From NCBI RefSeq assembly GCF_002934265.1, contig NZ_PTIX01000002.1, positions 372,001 through 436,000 of the forward strand: 64,000 nucleotides of DNA. The letters run 5' to 3'. This DNA is from Actinokineospora auranticolor. GTDB lineage: Bacteria; Actinomycetota; Actinomycetes; Mycobacteriales; Pseudonocardiaceae. Under the pieces are notes generated by a model that saw nothing but the letters and a program-made list of their open reading frames with translations, ran no database searches and was not told where the DNA came from. Below, in pieces: positions 44,118 through 51,940 of this stretch (the stretch's first letter is position 1; each line of letters opens with the position of its first letter). The position numbers were made by a program, and so were the translations under genes.

Positions 44118-45950
44118 CTAGGCCAGGGAGTCCTGCCAGGCGGAGTGCAGGTCGGCGAAGGGGCCGCGGCCCTTGCCGATCAGGGTTTCCGGGGCGCCGT
44201 CCTCGGCGATGCGGCCCTGGTCGACCACCAGCACCCGGTCGGCGATGAGCACGGTGGAGAGCCGGTGGGCGATGATCAGCGCGGTGCGGTCGGCCAGCAC
44301 GGACTCCAGGGCCCGCTGCACGATCCGCTCCGTCGGCAGGTCCAGGCTGGACGTCGCCTCGTCAAGCACGAGCACCGCCGGGTCGGCCAGGAAGGCCCGG
44401 GCGAAGGCCACCACCTGCCGCTGACCCGCCGAGAGCCTGCCGCCGCGTTTGCGGACGTCGGTGTCGTAGCCGTCGGGGAGGGCGCGGATGAACTCGTCCG
44501 CGCCGACGGCCCGGGCCGCGGCCTCGATCTCCGCGCGGCTCGCGCCCGGCTTGCCCAGCGCGATGTTGTCCGCGACGGATCCGCTGAACAGGAAGTTCTC
44601 CTGCGTCACCATGACCACCGCGGCGCGCAGGTCCACATCGGACACCGCGCGCAGGTCGACGCCCGCCAGCCGGACCTCGCCCTCGGTCGGGTCGTAGAAG
44701 CGGGCGACCAGCTTGGCGATGGTCGACTTGCCCGCGCCCGTCGGCCCGACCAGCGCCACCGTCTGCCCCGCCGGGATCGCCAGGTCCAGTTCCGGCAGCA
44801 CGACCGGGGTGTCCGGGCGGTACCGGAACTCCGTCCCCGCGAACTCGACCTCCAGCCCGCCGTCGCGCCGCCGCGGGAGCGGCACCGGGCGCTCCGGTTC
44901 GGGCACGTCCGGCTTCTCCTCCAGCAGACCGGAGATCTTCTCCAGCGCCGCGATCGCCGACGAGTACGAGTTGGCGAACATCGCGACGTCGTCCAGCGGC
45001 TCGAAGTAGCGGCGGACGTACAGGATGAACGCCGTGAGCACGCCGAGTTCCATGGAGCCGCCCGCGACCCGCAGCGCGCCGATGGTCAGCACCGCGACCA
45101 TGGTCAGGTTGCCGATCATCCGGACCGCCATGGTGAACACCGCCACCACGCTCAGCGAATCGCGCGCCGAGGAGCGGACCCGCGAGTTCAGTCCGTCCAT
45201 GATGGACTTGTTGCGGCCCTCGCGGCGGAACGCCTGCACCGCGCGCATGCCGTTCATGGTCTCGACGTAGTGCACGATCAGCGTGGCCGTGCGGCCGCTG
45301 ACACCGCGGTACGCCTCGTTGCTGCGGCGCAGGAACCAGCGCGCGATGAACGCCAGCGGGATGGCGGTGACCAGCACGACCAGCGCCAGCTCTAGGTCCA
45401 GGGTCAGCAGCAGGATCGCGATGCCGGTGACCGTGAGCACCGAGGTGAGCAGGTCGTCGATGCCCACCTCCAGCAGGTCGCCGAAGGCGTCGATGTCACT
45501 GCTCTGCCGGGAGATGACCTTGCCGGAGGTGTAGGTCTCGTGGAAGGACACCGAAAGCCGCTGGGCGTGGTCGAAGATCCGCTGCCGCAGGTCGAGCACC
45601 AGGTCCTGGCCGATGCGGCCGGACAACCGCAGGAAGCACATCCACAGCAGCGCCGACGCGAGGGAGCACACCGCGTAGGAGACCACGCACCAGGCCAGCA
45701 CGGTGCCGTCGCCGCGGACCGCGTTCGGGATGCCGACGTCGATCACCGCGGCGACGATCAGCGGCCCGGCCAGTTGGGCGGCGTTGCCCAGCATGACGAG
45801 CAGCAACACCACCATGGCGGGCCAGAACCTGGGACGCAGCAGCGATCCGAGCAGGGCCCGCGACCGCGCGCGCAGCTTCATGGTGACCGCCGCGGCGACG
45901 TCCTCGGTGTCCTCGGCGGCGACGCCGCGCCAGTCCCGCTCGGCGGTCAC
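44118..45950 (-). CDS. ABC exporter subunit (TM plus ATPase), catalytically canonical half
   Basis: This 610-residue half transporter has six TM segments (about residues 45-340) and an ATPase. Walker A is GPTGAGKST, the signature LSAGQRQ and Walker B VLVLDEATSSLD with catalytic Glu, followed by AHRLST. It overlaps the second half-transporter gene (45947-47710) by four bases, so the two form a heterodimeric exporter of the LmrCD/BmrCD or TM287/288 kind. Likely substrates are drugs, lipids or peptides. The 3' end is marked by the terminator at 44082-44114. Confidence 0.92.
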   Translation of the reverse strand: MTAERDWRGVAAEDTEDVAAAVTMKLRARSRALLGSLLRPRFWPAMVVLLLVMLGNAAQLAGPLIVAAVIDVGIPNAVRGDGTVLAWCVVSYAVCSLASALLWMCFLRLSGRIGQDLVLDLRQRIFDHAQRLSVSFHETYTSGKVISRQSSDIDAFGDLLEVGIDDLLTSVLTVTGIAILLLTLDLELALVVLVTAIPLAFIARWFLRRSNEAYRGVSGRTATLIVHYVETMNGMRAVQAFRREGRNKSIMDGLNSRVRSSARDSLSVVAVFTMAVRMIGNLTMVAVLTIGALRVAGGSMELGVLTAFILYVRRYFEPLDDVAMFANSYSSAIAALEKISGLLEEKPDVPEPERPVPLPRRRDGGLEVEFAGTEFRYRPDTPVVLPELDLAIPAGQTVALVGPTGAGKSTIAKLVARFYDPTEGEVRLAGVDLRAVSDVDLRAAVVMVTQENFLFSGSVADNIALGKPGASRAEIEAAARAVGADEFIRALPDGYDTDVRKRGGRLSAGQRQVVAFARAFLADPAVLVLDEATSSLDLPTERIVQRALESVLADRTALIIAHRLSTVLIADRVLVVDQGRIAEDGAPETLIGKGRGPFADLHSAWQDSLA

Positions 45951-47710
45951 GACGCCGCCTCCGCGCGCTCGTCCTCCACAGTGGATAGTTGAGCGCGGTA
46001 GGCGGCGCTGGTGGCCAGCAGTTCCGCGTGCGTGCCCAGCGCCACGATCCGGCCACCGTCGAGCAGCGCCACCCGGTCGGCGAGCCGGACCGTGCTCGGC
46101 CGGTGCGCCACCACGAGCGCTGTGACACCCGAGAGCACCTGGCGCAGCGCGCGTTCCACCTCGGCCTCGGTGTGCACGTCCAGTGCGGACAGCGGGTCGT
46201 CGAGCACCAGCACCTTGGGCTTGCCGACCACCGCGCGGGCCAGCGCCAGCCGCTGCCGCTGACCGCCGGACAACGACAGCCCCTCCTCGCCGATGCGGGT
46301 GTCGAGGCCCCAGGGCAGCCGGTCGACGAAGTCCTCGGCCTGGGCGACCCGCAGCGCTTCCCGGACCTCTTCGTCGGTGGCGCCGGGCGAGCCGAGCGCC
46401 ACGTTCTCGCGCACGCTGGCGGAGAACAGCACGGGTTCCTCGAACGCGACGGCCACGACCGCGCGCAGGTCGTCGAGCCGCAGGTCGCGCACATCGACGC
46501 CGTCCACGGTCACGCGCCCGCCGGTCACGTCGGCCAACCGCGGCACGAGCATGGTCAGCGTCGACTTGCCGGACCCGGTCGGCCCCACCAGCGCGACCGT
46601 CTCACCCGGGCGGAGCGCCAGGTCCACTCCGGACAGAACCTCGTGGTCCGCGCCCGCGTGGGCGAAGCGCACGCCCTCGAAGCGGACCGCGCCGACGCCA
46701 TCGGCGGGCAGCGGCCGGGACCGGTCGGGGTCGGTGATCGTCACCTCGGCGTCGCGCACCTCCCAGTACCGGGTGGACGCCGTGGCCGCCTGGTTCGCCT
46801 CGGCCAGCAGCCAGCCGATCGAGTCGGTCGGCCAGCGCAGGAACCCGGCGACCGTGATGCCCGCGACCAGCGTGCCGACGGTCATCGTGCCGTCCGCCAC
46901 GCCGAGCGAGCCGATCAGCAGCTGCGCGGCGATGCCCAGCTCGGGCAGCAGGATGATGGCGCCCCACAGCAGCGACAGCACGCGGAACTTGCCCAGCTCC
47001 GTGCGCCGCAGCCGCCGGGCCTGCCCCAGGAACTTGGCCGCGAGCTGCGGGCCGCGGCCGAACGCCTTGAGCACCCGGATGCCCAGCACGGACTCCTCGA
47101 CCACCGTGGCCAGGTCGCCGACCTGGTCCTGGGCCCGGCGCGCGAGCACCGCGTACTTCGACTCGAACTGGGTGGAGATCAGGAGCAACGGCAGCGAGCA
47201 CACCAGGGTGATCAGCCCGAGCGCGGGCGAGAGAGAGAACAGCACGACCATGCCCAGCACCAGGGTGATCGTGTTGACCACGAGGAAGACGCCCGCGAAG
47301 GCGATGAACCGGCGCAGGGTGGCCAGGTCCGAGATGGCCCGGGAGAGCAGTTGGCCGGACTGCCACCGGTCGTGGAAGGAGATCGGGAGCCGTTGCAGGT
47401 GCGCGTACAGGTCGGCGCGCATCCGGGCCTCCACCAGCGTGCTCGGCCCGGCGACGAGCTTGCGGCGCAGGTAGAACATCAGCGCCTCGAGCGCGCTCAG
47501 CGCCGCCACGACCACGATGGGCCACGGCAGCGCGCCGGTGTCCCGGGCGGCGACCGGTCCGTCGAGGATCCACTGCAGCACCAGCGGGATCGCCAACCCG
47601 CTGAGCATGCCGGCGGTGACCGCGGCACCGGACCCGATCAGCCCGGCCCGCACCGGTTTCAGGTACGGCACCAACCGCCGCAACGCCGCGACCGTCCCAA
47701 CCCGCTCCAT
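45947..47710 (-). CDS. ABC exporter subunit (TM plus ATPase), degenerate-site half
   Basis: This 587-residue half transporter has six TM segments and an ATPase domain with Walker A GPTGSGKST and signature LSGGQRQR. Walker B is VLVLDDPLSALD, in which the catalytic Glu is replaced by Asp; the later switch His is kept (AHRPST). Such a degenerate site is the rule in one half of heterodimeric exporters. It is translated ahead of its partner at 44118-45950 with an ATGA-type overlap. The ATG at 47710 begins MERVGTVAALRRLVPYLKP. Confidence 0.92.
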   Translation of the reverse strand: MERVGTVAALRRLVPYLKPVRAGLIGSGAAVTAGMLSGLAIPLVLQWILDGPVAARDTGALPWPIVVVAALSALEALMFYLRRKLVAGPSTLVEARMRADLYAHLQRLPISFHDRWQSGQLLSRAISDLATLRRFIAFAGVFLVVNTITLVLGMVVLFSLSPALGLITLVCSLPLLLISTQFESKYAVLARRAQDQVGDLATVVEESVLGIRVLKAFGRGPQLAAKFLGQARRLRRTELGKFRVLSLLWGAIILLPELGIAAQLLIGSLGVADGTMTVGTLVAGITVAGFLRWPTDSIGWLLAEANQAATASTRYWEVRDAEVTITDPDRSRPLPADGVGAVRFEGVRFAHAGADHEVLSGVDLALRPGETVALVGPTGSGKSTLTMLVPRLADVTGGRVTVDGVDVRDLRLDDLRAVVAVAFEEPVLFSASVRENVALGSPGATDEEVREALRVAQAEDFVDRLPWGLDTRIGEEGLSLSGGQRQRLALARAVVGKPKVLVLDDPLSALDVHTEAEVERALRQVLSGVTALVVAHRPSTVRLADRVALLDGGRIVALGTHAELLATSAAYRAQLSTVEDERAEAAS

Positions 47711-47807
47711 GCCCGCCCCTCAGCGCTCGCCACCCGGCCGGTCCTCGACGGTAGCGAGCACCCCGCGCCGAAAGCACGCGAGTTTCCCCGAGCGGGGCCG
47801 GGCGGGG

Positions 47808-48428
47808 TCAGCCGAAGACGATGAACGGCAGCGCGAGCCAGCCCAGGGCGATGCCCGCCGCGACGCCGACCGCCACCCAGCGCCAGGTCGGCACGTTCCG
47901 GGCCAGCCAGACCGACGGGAGCAGACCACCGCTGATCACCGCGTTGGACAGCAGCGCCAGCAGCGGGTTGGTCTCGTAGAGGGTGATCGCCAGGGTGAGC
48001 ACGGCGAACAGGACCAGGGCCAGGGAGAAGCCCGCGACCAGCAGGCCGGTCCCCCACGGCGTCGGCTCCGCGGGCTCGGCGGCGGTGGCGGGCTCGGCCT
48101 CTGCGGCAACGGGTGGTTCCACGATCGACACCTCTCCGGACAGGGGATCCTCATAGCGGACGGGGGCGCCCATGACGGCCGCGACGCGCTCGGCGAGCTG
48201 GTGGCCCCGGCGGGACACGACCGCGGTGGCGGAGTCGCCCGACTCGGGTTCGGGGTCCGGCGCGCCCGCGGGCACGGAGCGGCGGACGGCGTGCACGACC
48301 TTGGCCCACTCGTGCAGCGCCGCGGTCAGCTCACCGCCCAGGGCCAGGCTGTCGACGTCGACCTCGCGGGCGCCGGTGCCGTCGTCGCCGACGAGGACGG
48401 CCCGCTCACCCTTGGCGCGCAGTTCCAC
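47808..48428 (-). CDS. DUF2537 domain-containing membrane protein
   Basis: This 206-residue protein has a soluble N-terminal domain (about residues 1-120, starting MELRAKGERAVLVGDDG) and four hydrophobic segments in the C-terminal third. It corresponds to the DUF2537 family (Rv0882 in M. tuberculosis), function unknown, usually beside an RNA methyltransferase and sepH, as here. The GTG start lies 23 bases inside the upstream methyltransferase gene, so the two are coupled. Confidence 0.82.
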   Translation of the reverse strand: MELRAKGERAVLVGDDGTGAREVDVDSLALGGELTAALHEWAKVVHAVRRSVPAGAPDPEPESGDSATAVVSRRGHQLAERVAAVMGAPVRYEDPLSGEVSIVEPPVAAEAEPATAAEPAEPTPWGTGLLVAGFSLALVLFAVLTLAITLYETNPLLALLSNAVISGGLLPSVWLARNVPTWRWVAVGVAAGIALGWLALPFIVFG

Positions 48429-49236
48429 CGCTGCCCCTTTCGCCGAGCGCGTAGAAGGTGACCGCCGCCGCGGTGGCGACGTTGAGCGAGTCGACGCCGC
48501 GCGCCATCGGGATGCGCACGGCGGTGTCAGCGGCGGCGATGGCCTCGGGGGTGAGCCCGGGCCCCTCGGAGCCGAGCAGCACGGCCACCCGCTCGTGCGC
48601 GTCGACCGCGTCGGCCAGCGCGACGGAGTCCGCGGCGGGGGTCAGGGCGAGCACGCGGAAGCCGCTGTCGCGCAACCACTTGAGCCCGTCGGGCCACGGC
48701 TCCAGCGGCGCGAACGGCACCGCGAGCACGTGCCCCATGGACACCCGGACGCTGCGCCGGTACAGCGGGTCGCTGCACCCCGGGCCGAGCAGCACGGCGT
48801 CCACGCCGAGCGCGGCGGCGTTGCGGAACAGCGCGCCCAGGTTCTCGTGGTCGCCGACGCCCTCGAGCACGGCCACCGTCCGGACTCGCTCGATCAGGTG
48901 AACGGGGTCGGGCGCGGGTGCCCGGTCGGCGGCGGCCAGAACCCCGCGGTTGAGGTGAAAACCCACGGTCTCGGCCATCACGTCGGCGCTCGCGACGTAC
49001 GCGGGCACATCCAGCGCGGCCAGTTCCGGGGCCAGCGCGTCGATCCGGCGGCGCACGCCGAGCAGGGCGCGCACCGGGTACGGGGAGGCGAGCAGCCGCT
49101 GCACGACGACCACGCCCTCGGCGATGACCAGGCCGCGACCGCCCGGTCGGTCGGGTCGGCGGTCGGCGGTCGACAGGTCCCGGAAGTCGTCGAGCCGCGG
49201 GTCCGCCGGGTCGGTCACCTCGATCACCTGCGCCAC
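48406..49236 (-). CDS. TrmH/SpoU family RNA methyltransferase
   Basis: This 276-residue SPOUT methyltransferase has an N-terminal substrate-binding domain and the C-terminal knot fold. The motifs are NLGALFRNAAALGVDAVLLGPG (motif 1), LLGSEGPGL (motif 2) and IPMARGVDSLNVATAAAV (motif 3, with the cofactor loop). It methylates ribose 2'-OH of rRNA or tRNA using S-adenosylmethionine. It is equivalent in position to Rv0881. The GTG at 49236 is chosen; the frame is open to 49338 but lacks a better start. It is coupled to the DUF2537 gene. Confidence 0.9.
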   Translation of the reverse strand: MAQVIEVTDPADPRLDDFRDLSTADRRPDRPGGRGLVIAEGVVVVQRLLASPYPVRALLGVRRRIDALAPELAALDVPAYVASADVMAETVGFHLNRGVLAAADRAPAPDPVHLIERVRTVAVLEGVGDHENLGALFRNAAALGVDAVLLGPGCSDPLYRRSVRVSMGHVLAVPFAPLEPWPDGLKWLRDSGFRVLALTPAADSVALADAVDAHERVAVLLGSEGPGLTPEAIAAADTAVRIPMARGVDSLNVATAAAVTFYALGERGSGGTARQG

Positions 49237-49427
49237 CGGGGCAGTCTCGCACGCCGGGGTGTAACGGTGACGTTGTCCCGCGCGACTTCTTCCCCGAACG
49301 CTCGCTCTGTGTAACGCCTTCATAACGCACGGCACCAATTTGGCCGCTAGCCCGGCCGTGTCCGCTGTGCGAATGTTGGCTCCCCGCGCGTGTGCCGGAC
49401 GCCGATCCGGCCAGACGGGAGGGCGGC

Positions 49428-50921
49428 ATGGGGCAGGACGTACGAACCGACGCTTTCAGCCGAGAAGACCGGCAGCGCTACCGCCAGAAGGTGCGGCGGT
49501 GCCTGGACGCGCTGGAGCGGATGCTGGCCGAAGGCGGATTCGCCGACGAGCACCCGAGGATGGGCCTCGAGATCGAGCTGAACCTGGTCGACGACGCGCT
49601 GCGGCCCGCCATGCTCAACCACACGGTCCTGGAGAAGATCGACGACCCCTGCTACACGACCGAATTGGGCCAGCACAACCTGGAACTCAACGTGCGGCCC
49701 CGGTTCCTGCGCGACTCGGAGTCCACCGAGCTGGAGTCCGAGCTGCGCCAGTCGCTCGCGCTGGCCGGGCACAAGGCGCAGGACGCGGGCGCCACCCTGG
49801 TCATGATCGGCGCGCTGCCCACGCTGCGCCGCGAGCACTTCGACATCCGCTGGCTGACCCAGAACCCGCGCTACCACCGGCTCAACGACCAGATCTTCGC
49901 CAGCCGGGGCGAGGAACTGCTGCTGCACATGGAGGGCACGGCGCTGCCCGGCCAGCGCGCCGACCGGTTGCGGTGCCTGCAGGACTCGATCCTGGCCGAG
50001 TCGGCGTGCACGTCCGCGCAGCTGCACCTCCAGGTGCCGCCGGAGCGCTTCGCCGCCAACTGGAACGCCGCGCAGTGCCTGGCGGGCGTGCAGGTGGCGA
50101 TCGCGGCCAACTCGCCGTTCCTGCTGCGCAAGGCGCTCTGGCACGAGACCCGCATCCCGCTGTTCCTGCAGGCCACCGACACCCGGCCGCAGGAGCTGAT
50201 GAACCAGGGCGTGCGGCCGCGGGTGTGGTTCGGCGAGCGGTGGATCACCTCGATCTTCGACCTGTTCGAGGAGAACGTGCGCTACTTCCCCGGCCTGCTG
50301 CCCGAGATGGACGACGAGGACCCGTTCGAGGCGCTGGAATCCGGCCGCGCCCCGCGCCTGGCCGAACTGCGGCTGCACAACGGGACCATCTGGCGGTGGA
50401 ACCGCCCGGTCTACGACGTCACCGACGACGTGCCGCACCTGCGCGTGGAGAACCGCGTGCTGCCCGCCGGACCGACCGTGGTCGACCTGATCGCGAACGC
50501 GGCGTTCTTCTACGGCGCGCAACGCGCGCTGACCGCCGAAGAGCGTCCACTGTGGACCAGGATGTCGTTCCAGGCGGCCGAGGAGAACCTCCAGGCGGGC
50601 GCCCGGCACGCGTTCGACGCGCAGCTGTACTGGCCCGGCATCGGGTGGATCCCCCCGGACGAGCTGGTGCTGCGCCGCCTGCTGCCGATGGCCCACGAGG
50701 GCCTGCGCGACTGCGGCGTGTCCGACCAGTCCCGCGAGCGCTACCTCGGCGTGATCGAACGGCGCTGCCTGGCCCGGCGGACCGGGTCGAGCTGGCAGCG
50801 GGACACGGTCGCCGACCTGGAGGCGCACGGGGTGGACCGGGACGCGGCGCTGGTGACGATGCTGCGCAGGTACATCGAGCTGAGCGAGGCGGGCGACCCG
50901 GTGCACACCTGGCCGGTGTAG
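49428..50921 (+). CDS. Glutamate--cysteine ligase family protein (carboxylate-amine ligase)
   Basis: This 497-residue protein of the GCS2/GshA-like ATP-grasp-related superfamily has MGLEIELNLVDD (substrate and metal Glu residues), TTELGQHNLELNVRP, ACTSAQLHLQVPPE, ANSPFLLRKALWHETRIPLF and the ribose/phosphate region LRLHNGTIWRWNRPVYD. It would join a glutamate-type carboxylate to an amine. In actinobacteria that use mycothiol the true product is often unknown. The ATG at 49428 has a clean GGGAGGGCGGC; an in-frame ATG at 49392 has none. Confidence 0.82.
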   Translation: MGQDVRTDAFSREDRQRYRQKVRRCLDALERMLAEGGFADEHPRMGLEIELNLVDDALRPAMLNHTVLEKIDDPCYTTELGQHNLELNVRPRFLRDSESTELESELRQSLALAGHKAQDAGATLVMIGALPTLRREHFDIRWLTQNPRYHRLNDQIFASRGEELLLHMEGTALPGQRADRLRCLQDSILAESACTSAQLHLQVPPERFAANWNAAQCLAGVQVAIAANSPFLLRKALWHETRIPLFLQATDTRPQELMNQGVRPRVWFGERWITSIFDLFEENVRYFPGLLPEMDDEDPFEALESGRAPRLAELRLHNGTIWRWNRPVYDVTDDVPHLRVENRVLPAGPTVVDLIANAAFFYGAQRALTAEERPLWTRMSFQAAEENLQAGARHAFDAQLYWPGIGWIPPDELVLRRLLPMAHEGLRDCGVSDQSRERYLGVIERRCLARRTGSSWQRDTVADLEAHGVDRDAALVTMLRRYIELSEAGDPVHTWPV

Positions 50922-50959
50922 GTCCCGCTGGGTGGACCCTTGTCGGCACATCGTGGCAG

Positions 50960-50976
50960 TTGCGAGTAGGTTGCAA
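50960..50976 (+). promoter_or_regulatory. Nur (nickel regulator) box upstream of superoxide dismutase
   Basis: TTGCGA (50960-50965), GTAGG (50966-50970) and TTGCAA (50971-50976) match the published Nur box TTGCAA-N5-TTGCAA with one mismatch. It lies 37 bases before the SOD start codon. In Streptomyces coelicolor Nur with nickel represses the Fe-SOD gene sodF at such a site, while Ni-SOD is made instead. Confidence 0.72.
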
Positions 50977-51013
50977 TTAGCACCGACTGGCACCAACGTT
51001 CCAAGGAGAGCAC

Positions 51014-51649
51014 GTGGCTCCCTACGTCCTTCCCGACCTCGACTACGACTACGGCCAGCTCGAGCCGGTGATCATCGGCGACATCAACGAGCTCCACCAC
51101 AGCAAGCACCACGCGGCCTACGTCAAGGGCACCAACGACACGCTGGAGAAGATCGCCGCCGCCCGCGACAAGGGCGACTTCTCCGCCATCGTCGGCCTGG
51201 AGACCACCCTGGCGTTCAACCTCGCGGGCCACACGCTGCACGCGCAGTGGTGGAAGAACCTCAGCCCCGACGGCGGCGACAAGCCGACCGGCGAGCTGGC
51301 GGCCGCGGTGGACGAGCACTTCGGCTCGTTCGACAACCTCCGCGCCCAGCTCAACGCGGTCTCGGCCACGATCCAGGGTTCCGGCTGGGGCATCCTCGCC
51401 TGGGACCCCGTCGGCGAGCGGCTGATCACGCAGCAGCTGAAGGACCACCACTCGAACCTGTCGATCGCGACCACGCCGCTGCTGGTGTTCGACACGTGGG
51501 AGCACGCGTACTACTTGCAGTACAAGAACGTGAAGACCGACTACATCGACCGACTGTGGAACCTCGTCGACTGGGCGGACGTCACCGCCCGCTTCGACGC
51601 CGCCCGCGCGGGCGTCAACGGCCTCCGCCCCCCGGCCCCCCAGGCCTGA
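51014..51649 (+). CDS. sodF: Superoxide dismutase, Fe-type (SodF/SodA-like)
   Basis: This 211-residue enzyme dismutates superoxide. Metal ligands are His28 (NELHHSKHH), His76 (GHTLH), Asp160 and His164 (DTWEHAYY). They fall at the same numbers as in M. tuberculosis SodA, and His145 (DHH), associated with iron use in that enzyme, is also present. AAGGAG precedes the GTG at 51014. The Nur box in the promoter makes repression by nickel likely and implies a Ni-SOD elsewhere. Two perfect hairpins follow the gene. Confidence 0.93.
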   Translation: MAPYVLPDLDYDYGQLEPVIIGDINELHHSKHHAAYVKGTNDTLEKIAAARDKGDFSAIVGLETTLAFNLAGHTLHAQWWKNLSPDGGDKPTGELAAAVDEHFGSFDNLRAQLNAVSATIQGSGWGILAWDPVGERLITQQLKDHHSNLSIATTPLLVFDTWEHAYYLQYKNVKTDYIDRLWNLVDWADVTARFDAARAGVNGLRPPAPQA

Positions 51650-51694
51650 CAAGCCCCGGCGAGATGCTCCGACAAGCTCCCCCGCCGGTTTTTC

Positions 51695-51731
51695 GGGTCC
51701 CCGCACGGAGTCCGCTCCGGTGCGGGGACCC
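51695..51731 (+). terminator. First terminator of the SOD gene
   Basis: GGGTCCCCGCAC (51695-51706) and GTGCGGGGACCC (51720-51731) form a perfect 12-bp stem, with a further CGGAG/CTCCG stem inside. Confidence 0.88.
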
Positions 51732-51754
51732 GTCGCATTCGCGCCCGGATGCGC

Positions 51755-51790
51755 GAGACCCCCGCTCCGGACGCTTGGAGCGGGGGTCTC
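51755..51790. terminator. Second terminator of the SOD gene
   Basis: GAGACCCCCGCTCC (51755-51768) and GGAGCGGGGGTCTC (51777-51790) form a perfect 14-bp stem with an 8-base loop. It could end transcription from either side. Confidence 0.88.
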
Positions 51791-51836
51791 ACTGTTCCCG
51801 AACTGACTGCCGCTCCCACCACGAAGCGGACGAGAG

Positions 51837-51855
51837 TTAGGTTAGCCTAACCTCT
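51837..51855. promoter_or_regulatory. Orphan DtxR/IdeR-type iron box
   Basis: TTAGGTTAGCCTAACCTCT matches the IdeR/DmdR consensus TTAGGTTAGGCTAACCTAA at 16 of 19 positions and has a perfect 7-1-7 palindrome core. It lies between two convergent genes, flanked by terminators at 51755-51790 and 51913-51938, with no annotated gene to control. The hexamers TAGCCT and TAACCT could act as -10 boxes on the plus strand, and equivalents exist on the minus strand. Confidence 0.72.
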
Positions 51856-51938
51856 TTGCCAGGGCAAGAGCGGATGCGTCCCGAGCAGACTCCCCCTGGT
51901 GAACGCCCGAAAAAGGCCCCGGCCGAAGCCGGGGCCTT
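51856..51938 (+). ncRNA. Candidate iron-regulated small RNA
   Basis: A transcript starting just after the iron box at 51837-51855 would run about 80 nt to the hairpin at 51913-51938, which has a perfect 11-bp stem and TT. No credible protein-coding ORF lies in it. This is inference from the combination of regulator site plus terminator; the terminator may instead belong only to the minus-strand MFS gene. Confidence 0.3.
51913..51938. terminator. Terminator of the MFS gene (minus) or of a short plus-strand RNA
   Basis: AAGGCCCCGGC (51913-51923) and GCCGGGGCCTT (51928-51938) pair perfectly around a CGAA loop. AAAA precedes it and TT follows, so it can work in both directions. It lies two bases beyond the MFS stop codon. 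Confidence 0.85.
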
Positions 51939-51940
51939 GA

